Source of the DNA: Narthecium ossifragum
Lineage: Eukaryota > Streptophyta > Magnoliopsida > Dioscoreales > Nartheciaceae
DNA length: 64,000 bases
Direction of reading: 5' to 3'
Assembly: GCA_963920575.1 (NCBI GenBank)
Contig: OY986966.1
Location: forward strand, 23,837,717-23,901,716
In this document: one piece after another, positions 22,535 through 34,744 of the stretch
Numbering within the stretch: the first letter of the stretch is position 1
Layout: each line of letters starts with the position of its first letter
The notes under the pieces: model-generated
Database searches by the model: none
Seen by the model: only the letters and a program-made list of their open reading frames with translations
What the model was told of the DNA's origin: nothing
Translations under genes and position numbers: made by a program

Positions 22535-25304
22535 TGTGAGGACCCGTTCATCTAACATGGCTCGACCGCGTAAATCGAGGGCCGTTTCTTGTTGGCTTGG
22601 TTCCGCGAAGAGTACGATCGGATACTCTTATAGCGGTTTTTGACCCCAGGGGCAATTTGGTAAAATTGCTCCCTGGCGGTCGGTTTTGCACCCGCATTGC
22701 ACATACTGCCTTTGATTGATTTATGTTATTGATTAGGACCTTAGGAGTGCGTTCGATCGGAAGATCAGAGCTCTATCGGGAAAGACCGAATCGAACGATC
22801 GAGATCGGTTCTAATCTCTATAAATAGCCCTTTCTTTTCTCTCTTCTCTTTCTTTCTCTTCTCTCCTTTCTCTCCCCCCTTGGCTGACGACTGGAGCTTG
22901 GGTTGTGGCTTTTCGGCGCGGATCTGCATGGATCGGAGGCGAGGGATTCGTAGATCGCCTGCTTGTTGCTAAATGTAGGTGTTTCTACCCGATTCTGGTG
23001 AATTGGTAACCCTATGATCGCTTTTAATTGATTTGTGGATGTTCTGTTTGTTGGAATACTTTTCTTTTCTGTATTCTAGTTCATTTCTATGCTTAGAAGC
23101 TTTCTATCGAATCGTTTCTGTATTCTTTCGATCAAATTCTGTATTTTTGTCGGTTTTTCAACAAGGTCGGACTCAGATCTGATATTTCACGATCTGAGTT
23201 TAATTTTTAATGCATGAATGAATTCCCCACCATCAAGCCCACCTTCTTGCAAAGTTTGAATGGATTCCATCGTCGTTTGATAGATCAAATCCAACAAATT
23301 CAGTTTTTCATCTGTTTCATCCAAAGTTGGATTTCTTCATGTCATTAGATTCCCCACATCCAATTGCACACCTCAGTCAAGTTTGATTTGATTTTGATAC
23401 GTTTTAATAGATCGAATCCAAGAAATTGGATTCCAATCACTATTCATATATACTTTCGACGCAAGAAAGATCGATCTTCATAATGCCACGTCGGTTGCTG
23501 ACTTTGAAGGATCGATCTTCCCTCGATCTTTCCACAAGGGAAGATCGATCTCTTCCTTGACAGAGGGAGCACTTAAGGAAGATCGATCTTCGTGGTATGA
23601 AGATCGATCTCTTCTTTCCCAGGCCGAACTTTGCTTTGGGAAGGATCGATCTTCATGGCATGAAGATCCATCTCTTCTTTCCCAGGCAGAGGACGCCTTT
23701 AAGGAAGATCGATCTTCTCTTGGGTGAGGATCGATCTCTTACTTAAGGCAGAGAACACTCATATTGAAGATCGATCTTCTTGGGTAAGAAGATCGATCTC
23801 TTATATGTTGTTTGATACTATTGATTCAGTTTTCAACAGTTTCGATTTCCTTTCAATCCGGTTTTCTCGTGTGGCTTCCCCGATGATAGGTAATGATTAT
23901 TATAATATTTTAATCGGTATTTCTATGGGTTTATCTTGGATTAGACCGTGATTTGTGTTTTGGATCGATTTACCGATTTCTATCGATTTTCAAGCAGTTT
24001 CTCGATAAAGCATGTTATATCTATATAGATATAGTTTGTGACTGCTTTATCGCTTTATGGGTAACCGGGAGGGTGATGACTTTCGGGAATGTTTAGTATA
24101 AATGGGCCGAAGGCGTGCTCTGCATGCTTAGAATGTCTTTACTGCTTTAAATATATCCCAACTGATTGTCGGCGTGTGTCGGGGGCAGTAGTGTAAAATG
24201 ATTGAATGTATTGTTTGGGGTTCGCCGGGGTTGTATCCCCGTTGTAGCAATTTTGGTTGACGATTGTGGACGTCGTTGTATTGCCGAAATTGGCTCTATT
24301 GCTTATTGTTGCTTGTGGACTAATTACCCGTGGGTAACAGTGGAACCTTAGCCTGTCAAGTGCCGAGGTGCACTGAAGGCTATTGTACATCTGCTTTATC
24401 ATTGCTTTAGACCCTTGCTTTGCTCACCCTTTGGCTAGCTTCAGGCTATGCCCAGCCCTGTATAATTGATGTCATCTTGTTGCATGCTTATATCTCTTTA
24501 TGTGTGTTTGAGTATTGCATGCATCTTATTTGCATTAGAGCATAAGGTTAGGGTGTGGGTGAATAGGGTCTTCGCCGATCCGAGGCTCTCGTGTAGCTCT
24601 GGTCTAGCTCTAGGACCGTGGCTAGATAGCTACTATCTGTTGTTTGAGGTGTAAAGGTCCCCCAAAGTTCTCGTCTCATGCTCAGTATCCTTGTTAAAGG
24701 AAGTTATGTGCTGCCATGGGTCCTACCCCTTTGTTGTTTAGCACTGGGCGCTTGGTTGTTGGAAGGGACGGCTGTTGACAGTTGAGGTCACAGAGCGTGT
24801 GCCCTAAGGTTGGCGGTGGACGTAACGTGAGTTTGCCTTAGAGATGAGACAGAACTGGGAACGTTGTAGTTTCCCTATTTTTTTATGCGATGTAGAGTAG
24901 AATAGAACCCTACAGAGCTTTGTTGCTCACTCCCATCCAGGCTATATTTGCAGGTGCGGGTGTTGGCTCTTCCTCAATGGTTCCAGCCGGATCAGGTCTT
25001 GACAGCGCGTCGACTTCTGGAGGCGTTTGAGGTCTCAGAGGGACAGATGTACAGTTTGGCAGCTTTTTATTTACGGTTACCTTTGGGGATGATGTACTTA
25101 ACATTTAATATATGAAATCTTGTTTCCTCTTTTAATTGAGTTTTATTCCATAATGTAATATTTAGTTTTACCATTATGCCATTGGAAGTTTTTAAGTTCA
25201 AATTAATTCCGCTTTGTGTACTGTCGCGTCGTATCATATGCAAATAGTGTAGGTTTTCCCTCACGAACCCGGTCCGAATGGGTTTTCTGGGCCGGGGCAT
25301 GATA
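22535..25304 (+). mobile_element. Solo LTR, chromovirus type, TSD GTGGA
   Basis: A 2770-bp LTR from TGTGAGGACCCG to GGGGCATGATA, flanked by GTGGA at 22530-22534 and 25305-25309. No internal domain is present. The region 23465-23805 is a dense array of AAGATCGATCTTC palindromes. Only two bases separate its right target duplication from the next LTR. Confidence 0.92.
23465..23805. repeat. Array of AAGATCGATCTTC palindromes
   Basis: About ten GATCGATC cores, mostly with AAG/CTT arms, spaced 20-50 bp apart. Related arrays lie in other LTRs at 65-310 and 14565-14695. Function unknown. Confidence 0.85.
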
Positions 25305-27248
25305 GTGGAGGTGTGAGGGTCCAATCCTCCGACTCGGCTCGATCGCGTCAGTTGAGGGTCGATCCCTTCTTGGCTTGTTTCCGTGTCGAGCGCGATCGGC
25401 TAATTGCATTACCTCTTTGCGACCCCAGGGGCAAATTGGTCAAATTGCGCCATGTGGGTTGGTTTCACACACGCGTAGCGCACACACAGCCGTGGGATGA
25501 TGTATGTGCTTGATTAGACCCATAGGAGTGCTTTAGATCTGAAGATCAGAATTCGATCGTGAAGATTGAGATTTTTGAGCGGCCGTGATTAACTCTGGCT
25601 AATCAAGTGGTTAGGAGAGTTTAATTTCCACTCACTTAATAACCCTTAAACCCTCGTTAGGGCACTATTTCGCCTGATACAAGAGAGAGAGAGAGAGAGA
25701 GAAGAGAGCGGCGGCTCAATTGGAGGGAGAGAGTCGGCGTCCACAGCGATGGCGGAGGGCTAGGCGAGCTCGGCGACCACGACTGGAGGTGACCCACGGC
25801 CCGAGGAGAGAGGTGGCGGCGACGTGCGACTGGCGGCGAGCTCGGGGACGGCAACCGCGATCGGAGAAGAAGGGGAAGGTCGCGACCTCGACGCCCAGAG
25901 GTAGGGATTCCTACCCTAATCCTCGATTAGGCTTCTAGGGTTGGTTTGATGCATACTAGTCTAGGATTTGGTTGGATTTCTTTTCCTTGCTGGTTTCGTG
26001 ACCTTCTATGGGTTTTCTTTTCTCTTCGCTCTGTGATGTTCCGCTGGGGTGTATGCTAGCTTAGGATTCGTATGATACTTCTCCCCTTCTGTGTTGCAAT
26101 AGTGTGAATCTTTGGGTGTCCGCGGATTTCTCTTACTTTGTTCTTGGTTGGATTTCTTCTTCCTCTGTCCGGCCCTGTTTTCCTTCTTCTTCCTCTTTCT
26201 TGTGGTTGTGGTTTGGATTTTGGGCCTCCTCCCCCTCCCTGTGCTATCCCGTCGAGGTTGTCATCATCTTCTTCCTCTCCCTTGGAGTTTCGCGGATTCC
26301 GTCACTCTGTTCTTGGTTGCCGGCGGTTTGAGGCTCCTCTCCAATCCCATGTCCGATGTTTCCCTCGAGCTTGTGATGTTGTGTTTGGATTCCTGCGATT
26401 GCTTTGCTGGGTTGTGGATTGCTATTGTCATTCCTCTGTTCTTGACTGGCCGGATGCTTGAGATTCTCCTCCAAACCCTTCTCGATTTCTCTGAGGGTCC
26501 TATAGCTGAGCTTCTAAGCTTGGTTGGATTGTTGCTGCGATTACTGGACTCCCCCGTGAAATCAACTGCTGATTCCTGGATACCACTTCACGGCCTCTGT
26601 TCTTGGATGGGTGTTGGGCAGTTGGCTAGTGCTGGCCAGTCCCTTCCCCTGAAATTGGTTTTTCGGTTCAAAGCTTGGGATTCCATTTAACTTCTGTCAA
26701 ATCTGACCTTGTATGTCGCGCCCCGGCCCAGAAAACCCATCCGGACCGGGACATGAGGGGGGGAGGGGGGAGGTTCCTACATCTACTAACAACAACTGGC
26801 GAAAACAGTTACAAAAGAAATAGAGAGCGGAAGTAAATCTAACTACTATTATTACAAAACTGTACATACAACAGAGTTACATTAAGATTTATATAAACCA
26901 GTCCTTAAAACACCATCAGTCAGCCTTGGGATCGATCCGGAACATTTGGATCGATCCAGAAAAATATTGGATCGATCCGAAATATTTGGATCGATCCAAA
27001 CAAGATTCATACCAGCTTCAGATCAGTCTCATCGCAGTCCACGAGAAAAATCATCACAATTCGTAGAAAAATCGGAAAAATACGAAATAAGCTGGAATGG
27101 AAAGATAACTCAGAGATCTACAACTCGTATGTTCATCATAGGTCAATACTATGCTTGTATTGACCGAAAAACGTGCCGTAAATTGGTTGTTCTCTTAAGG
27201 AACAGCAAAATCGAAAAAATCTGAGCTTTAACATGCTTAAATCCTACT

Positions 27249-28557
27249 AAAATCGGGTTGGATAGAGGGCTGGATAGAGGGCTGGATAGGTTGCGGAGAA
27301 AGGGTAGTGGGGCCAGGTATGGGTGAGGGATGGATAGAGGGCTCAAGGTTTGGATACTGGCTCGGTTCATAGGCAGGTTGGATGTGAGGTGGGTAATAGT
27401 AGGCTTGTGGAAGAATTGGGTTGTAGGTTGTATAGGGTGGATGTTGGGTAGGGTTAGGGTTCTGTAGGGATGATGATGGAGGTAAAGGATAATGATGTGG
27501 AAGAGGGATTCGACCAGGTATAGGAGTAGGTATGGTCGGATGAACAGTGATCCGTGTAGGGTTTGAGCAATTCACGGTATAACTAGGGTTTTGGCCAGGT
27601 ACTCTTCCTGCCATGTGGACTCCTTCGGAAGGATTCTGGATGGCACAGGTAAGAGGAAAGAGCTCTGATACCAAGTTGATACGATGCACCTTCTCAAGGG
27701 CTTTCGTACCGGGTCTCTTGCCTTATCTCAGATCCTCTTTAGCCAAATCTATGGCTAGGTCGAGAGATACCTTTAGGGTTTTAGGAGAAGGACCCTAGGT
27801 ATTCGACGAGAAAGACGAAGACTAGAGGAGGAGATGGATGAGAAGAGGGATACCTTGCAGCTCCTCTAGGGTTGGCTGGCTTCTCTTGGAGATCCAAGCC
27901 TTGGAGAACGTGGTGGAGGGAAGCACGGCAGCCAAGGGGACACCGGGGACTTGGGGTTGGACGGCGGAGGTGGTTGGTAGCGGCGGTGATGATAGTGGCG
28001 AAGGAGTGGACGACAGCGGAGAAGGAGACCGGTGATGGAGAAGAACCGGCTGTAGAGAGAGATGAAGGTGGCTGGTGGATTATGAGGAAACTAGGTTACA
28101 GCTACTCCTATATTACTTCTACTCCTAGGATTTATCTCTACTAAATAATAACTCTCATAAATTCGTCCATGCATAATTACAAGCTATGGAGGTCCTTTTA
28201 TAGAGGCCTCAAGAGAGTTCTACTACAACTAGAGAACTACCTTGCTTTAATCAGCAAGTAACCATACCTTACTACTAAGACTCAATCATAACTCAAACTT
28301 CCTGATTACTAGGACTCATAATAGGAACTGATTTAAGCAAATCATAAACTGAACTCAATCTAGGAAACTGACTCAATCAAGATAACTACTAACTAGGAAA
28401 TCATCTAAGTAAGCAAACCAGCTAGGAATAGGATTCCTTTGGCCGGCTGAGCTTAGAACGCCCAAAGGGACTTGGGTGCAGCCAACTCCTTGGCGTGGCC
28501 CCATCTAAGCAAGGACGTGGGTCCCTTCTTGGAATGGCTCGGTTCGACCTCGTATCA
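27249..28557 (-). mobile_element. Truncated retrotransposon: LTR, primer site, partial gag
   Basis: The LTR at 27677-28557 (881 bp) has mirror ends TGATACGA and TCGTATCA. Directly downstream on the minus strand is the primer site TGGTATCAGAGC (27673-27662), complementary to the initiator-Met tRNA 3' end. An ATG at 27614 opens a proline-rich frame (MAGRVPGQNPS, then many Pro/Tyr/Gln) that ends in QPSIQPSIQPDF repeats near 27250, probably a gag start. The rest is missing. ATCCTACT stands at both edges (27241-27248 and 28557-28564), either a duplication or microhomology. Confidence 0.6.
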
Positions 28558-28631
28558 TCCTACTGGAAACGCAATCCTCGGCTGATTCCCCGAAAACCGG
28601 TCACCAACAGAGCTTCAAATCACACCAGAGA

Positions 28632-31546
28632 TGTCACGCCCCGACCCAGAAAACCCATCCAGATCGAGGCGTGAACCACCTAAACCTATTTACTTCACCA
28701 ATTGGCGCAACAAGCATATAAATGAACAATTTGATCTCCAATTCATCAAAATTTCGATAGTATCCCCTTTATAATTATAGCACAAGGAACCTATACATTT
28801 TATAATTTCACGATCTCAACATCCACACCTTTCTCAACATCTATATCAAATAATATTATAGTATTTCTCAAATACAATTGAATTAAAAATCACACAATTT
28901 TGTTCTCGAATACATCAGGTTATACATTAAATTATACATCATTGACTGAAACTGTAAATTTACTGCCGAAGAACTCCTCGAAGCTCAAAGTCTTCGATCA
29001 CCTCGAAGTATCGTGCCATCTTCTAGAAGAACACCTGAAAGAAGGAACTGCATCGACCTGCATCGCCGATGCAGCCCAGGTAGGGTGAGCAATAATGCCC
29101 AGTAGGGTTCTACTCTATGACACTCTCAAGGAAAAAGAAAACTACAACGGTGTCGTCTCTGTCCAATCGTAAGGCAACAAAGAGTAAGTCTAGACAAGGG
29201 TCACGCATCACCAAGCGCCCCTCTACAGATCAGGGAAGGACAAGGGGCAAGTGCATCTCCCATGCACTCCCACCTCTACAACCCTTAACATGATAACATC
29301 CACTGTCCTTAGCGATTGACGCAGAGAACGACACGACCTCTACACCTCAATACCACAATTCAAATGGACATATCCATAGAACTACCTCAAATCAACACAA
29401 GATCATAAACACACAATCTCGCCCTAGTCCTTCTATCCAGACCCCGGTCCTAGGGCTTGATTCGGGCTACCCGAGAACCCCGAATCAGCGATCGAATCCA
29501 TCGCCTATCACCTAGCCTGAATGCCTCTAATGCAATCATCATGCATGAGCTTATTCAAACAACTAGACCTAGATGTCTCTACATGCCAGATCATCAATCA
29601 ATTGTCCAGGAGATTATAACAAAGCTAAACATACAATAGAGCGAAATATATAATCCACCATGGCATTCATACATCCAAAATCATAACCCACAGGGCACAC
29701 CTTCGGCCCTAGGCTTAAGCATGCTATAAGAATTCAATAATTAGATAACTGACATGAGATGCAGCAATTGAGTAAGGAAGGAACAACATGCACTAATCTA
29801 ACAGCAACTACCACAAGCACTACAACAGTGATTTAAAAGAACAGCCGGAGGGAAGAAGAGGGCAGCACAGGGAGGTTAGCCATTGTAGAAAAACACAGCT
29901 AACAACCAAACCACAACCTCAGCCCAATACTCCGCAGCACAGAAGCAACCCAACAAACGCCTTGCCTACATACCCGAGGCTGACCAGCTACACGAGGAAA
30001 GCAGGGCCATCAAGCACAATTTGCTCAACGACTAATCCAATAATGGATGAATCAACCCCGAAAGAACCTAGAGATCGGTAGTTGTCCAGCAGAAATCAAC
30101 AGTCACAGCAATCCGACGAAGCTAGGATCATGAGACTCAAAGGAAAATCGGGAGAGGGATTGGAGGAGAATCTACAGCATGCGGCAACCAAGAACAGAGG
30201 CAGAGGAACCCGCAGTAAACAGGGGAAATCTGATCAAATCAAAGAAAGAGAAGGAGATCCATCGATCAATGAAAACCAGAGAAGTCAAAGAAGGAGTTTA
30301 TCAGAAACCCATCTGATCCAAGGAATATCTCAACTATAACCAGTTAATCCATAAGAAATCCGGCAGTCGCAGAAATCTGATCAAGCCTTGAAAACTCCAA
30401 GCATCAGCACACAAGGATTAACCCGACAGGATCCGGCAATAATCAATAGCTTAGCATTGAAATCCAACCGATTCATACACCAGCCATGAAGCTACAGCAA
30501 GGTAGCTGGGAACAAAACAGAGGGGAAGAACCAGGAGAGACCCCAAGGAAAAACAGAGCATATACGGGAAAGCCAAGCCAATTGCATCGAAAATACATCA
30601 AACCAGAGAAGACGGGGAGGAAGAATCTCATCAACAATCCACGCGCTCCATAGAAACTAGACTACTGCAGCAAGAGGAGAGAAGATCTCATCGGAGATCC
30701 ATCGAAACCCAGAGAAGGGAAAGAGATCTAATCAAAATCCACCAATCCTCACGGATCCAAACCATAGTAGCAAGAAGAGGAGAAGAACACCAACAAGAGG
30801 CCACGAAATCAGAAAGAAAACCAAGAACTCAAGCCACCGCAATAATGAGAGAGAAGAACACCAAGAATTATAAGCCATCATGCATTCAAACAAGGCTTGT
30901 GCTAACCTAGTAGAGTCTAAACCATGTTTAGATAGAAACCCTACCTCTAGCGTCGAGTCCGCCTTCTCCTTCCTCTTCTCCGGCCGTGCGTCACCCCCGA
31001 GCTCGAGATCTCTGCTGCTCACACGTCGCCGCCGATCATCGTTGAGAGAAACCCAGCCACCGCCGTCCTCTCTACCGGTCGCCGTTGCCTTGGGTCGCTA
31101 TCGCCGCCATCGCCGCCAACGTCGCCAAGTCCTCCTCTCCTCTCTGGTTCGTCGCCACCTCTCTTTCTCTAATGATCGAGATAGAACCCTCACGAGAGAG
31201 AGAGAAGGGTTAAGAAGGTTTGGGTTTAATCAAACGGTGATTAAGTCTCCTAACCACTTGATCAGCCAGATTTAATCACGACCGCTCAAATCTTGATCCT
31301 TATGATCTAACTCAAATCCTCCGATCTTGGGTACTCCTAATAGTCTAATCAAGCACATACATCATTACAAGGCCGTGTGTGCGCTTTGCGTGTGTGAAAC
31401 CAACTACGTTTACGGTAATTTACCAAATTATTCCCGGAACCGCAACGATCAAAGGAGATCGCGAAACAAGGCCCACCGAGCCAAACCAACTAAACCAGAC
31501 CCTCGACCTACGCGGTCGGACCGGGTTGGAGGTACGGGTCCTCACA
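28632..31546 (-). mobile_element. Innermost solo LTR of the nest, TSD AGAGA
   Basis: It starts TGTGAGGACCCGTACC at 31546 and ends GGGGCGTGACA at 28632 (minus strand), 2915 bp, flanked by AGAGA at 28627-28631 and 31547-31551. No internal domain. Open frames inside (for example 30880-31275) are low-complexity LTR sequence. Confidence 0.92.
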
Positions 31547-33430
31547 AGAGATCTTTCTCACGCTGTCACGGTTCCAACGAGCCTTCAAACGCTCAAAACG
31601 GTGACCGAAGGAGGGAGAACGGTGGAGAAGAATGTTCAGCTGGAGACAGGGGAAGCAGAGCTCGCGGAAGAAGAAGAGAGAAGAAGGAAGCAGCAGGGAA
31701 GGAGACGAGGAGGAAGAGGAAGGAAAAGGGAAGGGCGAAAGCTGGAGAAGGAGGGGAAAAGGGGAAGCAGAGGAGAGAAAGTCTCCTCTCCCCTGACAGC
31801 GGAGGGCGACGGCCACGACGGCCGTCCTCGCAACTCCACCGACCTGCTACAGTATCCGGATCGATCCAAGACTAAGTCGGATCTATCCAAGACCTAGGTG
31901 GATCGATCCAACACTAGTTTGGATCGATCCACACATCAAAAACCTGCTAAACGGATCTAGTCAAACACAATCATCAATCAGAGGTTGTGTGCACACACGG
32001 GTGAGAAACAAACCGACAAGGCGCAATTTACCAAATTGCCCTTGTGGTCAACAACGAGCTACAGGAATAGAGGGACAGGTCCTCACATTGTATACCTGGT
32101 ATTACTGTTGGCACAGATGCAGTCCTTCAATTTGGTTTTATGCGGAACCTTGCTATTGTTCATGTACTCAATGCTATTGCCATTCTTTAGTGACGTCTGC
32201 TCTTCCTCCATTTAATTCATGCAATTTCATCGTTGGTTACTGCAAGTATATATTATTATATTGTGTAAGCCTAGGGCCGGTGGTGTGCTCGTTTCTATTT
32301 CTTTATGGATTAACCAAGGGAATGACGCCCTTGGGAATGTGTAGATTTAATTGGGCCGAAGGTGTGCCCTTGTATGTTTTGAATGATTATGCATGATTGG
32401 GACATGTGAATGTTGTGCTTAGCTTTGTTTGCTCTTGACGGCTAAACCTACCCTATAGCGATGCTATACGTTGTATGCATTAGAAGCATTAAGGCTAGGT
32501 GCGGGCGATGGGGCTCAATCGCCGATCTGAGGGCTCGGGTAGCTCGGATCTAGCTCTAGGACCGAGGTATGGGTAGGAGGACTAAGGAGAGATTGTGTGG
32601 ATATGATCTTGTGTTGATCGAGGTTGCAACCTAGATATACTCATTTGATTTGTGGTATTGAGGTATAGAGGTCGTTTCGTTCTCTGCGTCAATCACTAAG
32701 GGCAGTGGATGTTATGCTGTTAAGGGTTGTAGAGGTGGGAGTGCACGGGAGGTGCACTTGCCCCTGTCCTTCCCTGATCTGTAGAGGGGCGCTTGGTGAT
32801 GCGTGACCCTTGTCCAGACTTGTTCTTCATTGCCTTAGGATTGGACGGAGACGACACAGTTGCAGTTTACCCCTTTCCTTGAGAGTGCCGTAGAGTAGAA
32901 CCCTACTGGGATTTACGCTCACCCTACCTGGGTTGTGTTTTGCAGGTGCAGGCGCCGCTTCTTCCACTCCAGTAGTCCCAGGCGGATCAGTTCTTGGAGG
33001 CGCATCTATTTCAGGTGGACTTTGAGGTTGTTAATAGATTAAGGGCTTTCATTCAGTATTTTATATTTATTTGATGTAGTTAAATCTTGGAGACTATTGT
33101 TTCGTATTTGAGAACAATTGTATAACTTTAAGTTTGATATTAATGTGGAATGATGTTTATTTAAATATCTAAATTGGGTTGTAATAACGATAGTAGTTGT
33201 GAATCTAAATTTCAGTCCTCATGATCGAGTATCTAAATTTATCGTGGAATATAGAAATTATACAGGTTCCTTGTGTAAGAATTATAGAGGAGACTATGTC
33301 AAAATTTTTGCGCCCATTGATGATTTAACAGGTTTAGGTTGCTCACTTCTCGATCTGGATGGGTTTGGTAGGTCGGGGCGTGACAGGAGGTTGGAGTTAA
33401 AGTGGAAGTAGGGAAGGGGAGGAGAATCCG

Positions 33431-34744
33431 TGTGAGGGCCCGTCCCTCCGACCTAGCTCGATCACGTGGGTCGAGGGTTGTTCTCCTTTTGGTTTGGTTC
33501 CGCGTCGGGTATGATCGGGCGATCGTATGGTGGTTTTTAGCCCAGGGGCATTTTGGTAAATATACCCCCTGGTGATCAGTTTCACACCCGTGTGGCACAC
33601 ACGGCCTTGGATTGATGTATGTCTTTGATTAGAACCTTAAGGGTGCGTTCGATCGAAAGATCGGAGCTCAATCGGGAAAGATCGAATCGGACGGGCGAGA
33701 TCGGTTCAGATCTCTATATATAGCATGTCCCTTTCTCTCTCTCTTTCTTCTTTGTTGTCGACGTCTCTTTCCCTCTCTCTCTCTTTCTCTCTCCTACGGC
33801 TGAGCTAGGGCTTGGGGACGCAAGCTTCGAGGCGCGGATCTTGGCGGTTTGACTGGTTGGACGCGTGGAGGAGCTGCCCTACTTGCTCAAGTAGATGTTT
33901 CTACTTCGATCCGGTGATTGGGTTCTCCTAGGATAGGTTTCTTGTACTTTCGCTGTAGAAATACTTGTTAAAATATTGAGTGGTTCTTTGCATGTGTAGT
34001 ATAGCTTGCCTCCAGTATTCCTATCAACTAATTTACGTATTTTATCGGATGATTTCCGTATTATCGTCGTTTTGTCAATTTTCGGCCATTGAGACCTTGG
34101 TTTGAGATTTAACCATCAAAATCGTGTTTTATTCGTACCATTAGCTTCTCCATCATCTTTTACGCATGCTTGCAAAGTTTCATCAACTTCAAACTTGATT
34201 TGATCATTCAAATCCAAGAAATTGGATTTCCGACACTATTCTAATGAACTATGCATTAGGCTCGACGGTCGATCTGTGGATCGACCGTCAAGCGTTGATA
34301 CGCTTCTTTTGAGCATGACGGTCGACCGTCGCATCGTCCGTCAGGCTCTGTCGCGTTTTGGGTCTCCCAGGGTCGATGCACCGATCGACCGCGGGCTCCC
34401 TCCCTTTCTCCATTCCGCCACACGGTCAACCGTCGCATCGTCCGTGAGGCTCTGTTCCGTTTTGGGCTTCTCAGGGTCGATGCACCGATCAACCGTGGCC
34501 CTTGTGTTTTTCCCTCGTTTGACCCCACGGTCGACCATCGGATCGACCATGGTATCGACCGTGGCCTGACGGTCGACCGTCGGATCGACCGTTGCATCGA
34601 CCGTCGGCCACTGAGCTGTGTATTCTGCTTTCCTTTGATTGGTTTTCATTCATGATAGATATCTAATCATCTTAGGGAGCATAATACACAAGGTTTTCTG
34701 ACGGATCATTGCCATCATGGCTTTAAAACGCGTTGTGTCTATTA
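33431..34744 (+). mobile_element. Chromovirus-type LTR, 5' part
   Basis: It starts TGTGAGGGCCCGTCCC at 33431, preceded by ATCCG. It runs to about 34744, where the leader of a minus-strand element takes over. It includes the 34255-34610 palindrome array. Its 3' part may be the old LTR pieces at 36049-36229 and 38764-39292, but the gap and nested insertions prevent proof. Confidence 0.7.
34255..34610. repeat. Array of ACGGTCGACCGT palindromes
   Basis: About a dozen GGTCGACC or GGATCGACC cores, many within GACGGTCGACCGTC. It occupies the same kind of place in the LTR as the GATCGATC arrays of other copies, but with a different core. Reading frames through it consist of Val-Asp/Arg repeats and are artefacts. 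Confidence 0.85.

Larger units (their letters stand above)
26714..32087 (-). mobile_element. Middle solo LTR of the nest, TSD TTGTA
   Basis: Minus orientation: it starts TGTGAGGACCTGTCCC at 32087 and ends GGGGCGCGACA at 26714. The duplication TTGTA is at 26709-26713 and 32088-32092. It is interrupted by a truncated element (about 27249-28557) and by a complete solo LTR (28632-31546). Its own sequence is 26714-27248, 28558-28626 and 31547-32087. GGATCGATCC palindromes lie at 26925-27000 and 31855-31930. Its start closely resembles the LTR at 39293-41681. Confidence 0.9.
25312..33385 (+). mobile_element. Outer solo LTR of a three-level nest, TSD GGAGG
   Basis: It begins TGTGAGGGTCC at 25312 and ends GGGGCGTGACA at 33385. 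The flanks are GGAGG at 25307-25311 and 33386-33390. The LTR is split by another solo LTR at 26714-32087. Removing that insert and one copy of its target duplication leaves about 2695 bp, a normal length for this group. A hydrophobic frame at 26112-26690 lies inside this LTR and is not called as a gene. A (GA)n run is at 25683-25701. Confidence 0.9.

Noticed and set aside
26112..26690. 192-residue hydrophobic frame
   Set aside because: It lies wholly inside a solo LTR with exact target duplications. The Leu/Phe/Trp richness comes from TTC/TTG-rich LTR sequence, and no family was recognised.
34256..34649. Overlapping frames of 100-115 residues
   Set aside because: They are translations of the ACGGTCGACCGT palindrome array (Val-Asp/Arg-Ser repeats).
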